Positions 62,474 through 64,000 of a stretch of DNA of 64,000 bases are shown here, one piece after another. A model generated the notes under the pieces. It made no database searches and was not told the DNA's origin. It saw only the letters and a list, made by a program, of their open reading frames with translations. The DNA is from Conus ventricosus (taxonomy: Eukaryota > Mollusca > Gastropoda > Neogastropoda > Conidae). The DNA lies in NCBI GenBank assembly GCA_018398815.1, contig CM031626.1, positions 35,475,740-35,539,739 on the forward strand. Direction: 5' to 3'. Within the stretch, counting starts at the first letter, position 1, and each line of letters opens with the position of its first letter. The translations under genes and the position numbers were made by a program.

Positions 62474-63997
62474 CTACAACCAAGCAGGTAAGTAGGGCTT
62501 CATTCTATCGCACAAAAAAAGTAGATGGAACGGGGTGATTTGCTGGCCACAAATGCAAGTCACATGTTTACAGAATTTGGTTTTAAAGGCATCAAGCCTC
62601 AATCTAAAAATCAAACTTTTTAAAATCCACTCTTGGTAGAGATTCTTGATGCCCGTTTTATTGTCTGATATCTTGTTAAATAATATCCCCTTTTTGTTTC
62701 TGGTGCCTTTTCGCTTATTTGAAATAGAGTTCCAGGATACGTCTTTTAAAAGACTATAACTCTCATGTAAGGATAAAGGAATGCATATCTTTGTTAAATC
62801 AGTCTCAGTGATAGCAGCCTTTTTGGCTAATTGGTCTACCCTTTCATTCGCAGATAATCCACAGTGTGATGGAACCCAACAAAAATCGACATAGGAACCA
62901 CGTAAATGCAAAAAATGAATTAAGTGGTAGACTTCTGATATGAGTTCTGCTCTCACACTTGTATTCGAAAATTTTAGAGCTTGTAGGACTGATTTTGAAT
63001 CAACACAAAGTAGTATTTGAAATGCAGGAAATTGAAAATCAAGAAGAAAGTGTAATGCCATAATAATGGCAACAAGTTCCGCAGTAAATATGGAAATATT
63101 CTTACCAAGGTGGTAACCTTTCTCTATTTTTAAGGATGGAATTATGAATGCTGAACCAGACAAATGATTGTCTAGTACAGAACCATCTGTATAAATTTTA
63201 AGGTGATTTATATAAGTTTCATTTATATGTGATTTAGCATACGTTGGCAGCAAGGGTCCATCACTTTTTTTAAAACTTGTGTAGTCTATGTCATAATTTG
63301 CTCTACTAAGTTCCCATTCCGGGATAGTGCTAAAAGACACCCGAGGAGCTACGTTTTGAGGGGCAGTGCCTGCTTTTGTAAATAAGTCGGATGTGTATGA
63401 GGCTATCGATTTTAGAGAATCGATATTTTGTGCCCGTTTAGGAAAACTTATTTCTGATTTTAATTCAGTTTCAGTGGTATTAAGATTTTGTACTGTATGA
63501 CTTCTTAAAATATATTTTGCACATGCAAGTTTCATATTTTCTTCAAAAGGCAATATTCCGATCTCCATATAAGTTCTTAAAGTTGATGTATGAACCGGGA
63601 CACCAAGAGCTATCTTGTAAGCTTTACTATCGATACTCTGCAACTTTTTAATTAAACATTTTGGGGATGAGAAAAATGTCTCCTGGGCATAGGATAATTT
63701 TGATCGTACAAGCGCAGTAGCTAAATGTGTTAATACTTTACTGTCTTTACCCCATGATTGTTGACCCACCATTTTCAAAAAATTTAAAGTTTTCTTAGCT
63801 TTTGTTAGAATAGTTTGTATGTGATAATTCCAGCTCAATTTAGAAGTTAAATTTACTCCTAAAAATTTTACGACTTTTTTATATTCAAGGCATAGTCCAT
63901 CAATTTGAAATGAAGGCAGAGGATTAGGATCATAACCAGTATTGAACAGAACCATATGCGATTTTTCAGCTGAAAGGGCCAATCCATTTTCAGTCAT
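62474..63997 (-). CDS. Non-LTR retrotransposon ORF2, C-terminal half with RNase H (partial)
   Basis: An uninterrupted frame of 507 codons enters from beyond the right edge; the first Met shown is internal. It begins with the end of the reverse transcriptase (LALSAEKSHMVLF, VVKFLGVNLTSKLSWNYHI, thumb helices). The RNase H domain follows, with all acidic residues: IYTDGSV (Asp), FTAELVAI (Glu), CVDSKSVLQAL (Asp) and VPSHCGLSANERVDQLAKKA (His and Asp). A C-terminal CICGQ...HLLFLC zinc-knuckle-like segment ends it. RT plus RNase H points to the I/Nimb/Tad-like side of non-LTR elements. Lack of stops suggests recent activity. Confidence 0.9.
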   Translation of the reverse strand: MTENGLALSAEKSHMVLFNTGYDPNPLPSFQIDGLCLEYKKVVKFLGVNLTSKLSWNYHIQTILTKAKKTLNFLKMVGQQSWGKDSKVLTHLATALVRSKLSYAQETFFSSPKCLIKKLQSIDSKAYKIALGVPVHTSTLRTYMEIGILPFEENMKLACAKYILRSHTVQNLNTTETELKSEISFPKRAQNIDSLKSIASYTSDLFTKAGTAPQNVAPRVSFSTIPEWELSRANYDIDYTSFKKSDGPLLPTYAKSHINETYINHLKIYTDGSVLDNHLSGSAFIIPSLKIEKGYHLGKNISIFTAELVAIIMALHFLLDFQFPAFQILLCVDSKSVLQALKFSNTSVRAELISEVYHLIHFLHLRGSYVDFCWVPSHCGLSANERVDQLAKKAAITETDLTKICIPLSLHESYSLLKDVSWNSISNKRKGTRNKKGILFNKISDNKTGIKNLYQEWILKSLIFRLRLDAFKTKFCKHVTCICGQQITPFHLLFLCDRMKPYLPAWL

Positions 63998-64000
63998 GTA

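Overview
This window is metazoan nuclear DNA. It has spliced exons with GT-AG introns, SINE, LINE, LTR, piggyBac-type and Polinton elements, and a very high density of minisatellites and (CA)n or poly(G)/(C) tracts. The repeat landscape suggests a lophotrochozoan, most likely a mollusc, but that is an inference and I cannot name a species. There is no bacterial operon, CRISPR array or rRNA gene.

From 4 kb to 34.9 kb the plus strand carries the 3' two thirds of one host gene, TBC1D23. I place thirteen exons. They cover the end of the TBC domain, the catalytically dead rhodanese domain, the acidic linker and the C-terminal domain, ending at a stop codon at 34930. The 5' exons lie upstream of the window. 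The introns are filled with minisatellites of 31 to 75 bp, a full-length and a truncated copy of one tRNA-derived SINE, a piggyBac-type MITE nested in an older foldback repeat, and copies of a hammerhead-bearing repeat family. Several repeats reach into exon borders: a 75-bp unit triplicates a splice acceptor and exon start near 3.86-4.07 kb.

From 34.9 to 44.9 kb I see no convincing host gene. This stretch holds probable 3'UTR or intergenic DNA, SINE fragments, foldbacks and an inverted duplication with an 87-base poly(C) run.

From 44.9 to 61.5 kb is a nest of mobile DNA. A hairpin-flanked array of telomere-like repeats abuts the broken 5' end of a Ty3/gypsy-class retroelement. Its integrase lies upstream of its reverse transcriptase, the Gmr1-like order. 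Its 558-bp 3' LTR ends inside the DNA polymerase gene of a Polinton/Maverick-type (virus-like) element. That element has a protein-primed DNA polymerase, retroviral-type integrase, packaging ATPase, a probable double-jelly-roll capsid protein and several unassigned genes, partly as divergent pairs with AT-rich spacers. Many of its genes are broken, often at A/T homopolymers. One is additionally interrupted by a 70-bp x 19 minisatellite and by a 413-bp insert with a 14-bp target-site duplication. That insert carries a well-formed type I hammerhead ribozyme on the minus strand, the profile of a small animal retrozyme. I regard this as the most interesting object in the window.

From 62.4 kb to the end, minus strand, is the C-terminal half of a non-LTR retrotransposon ORF2 with an apparently intact RNase H domain. 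It runs off the right edge.
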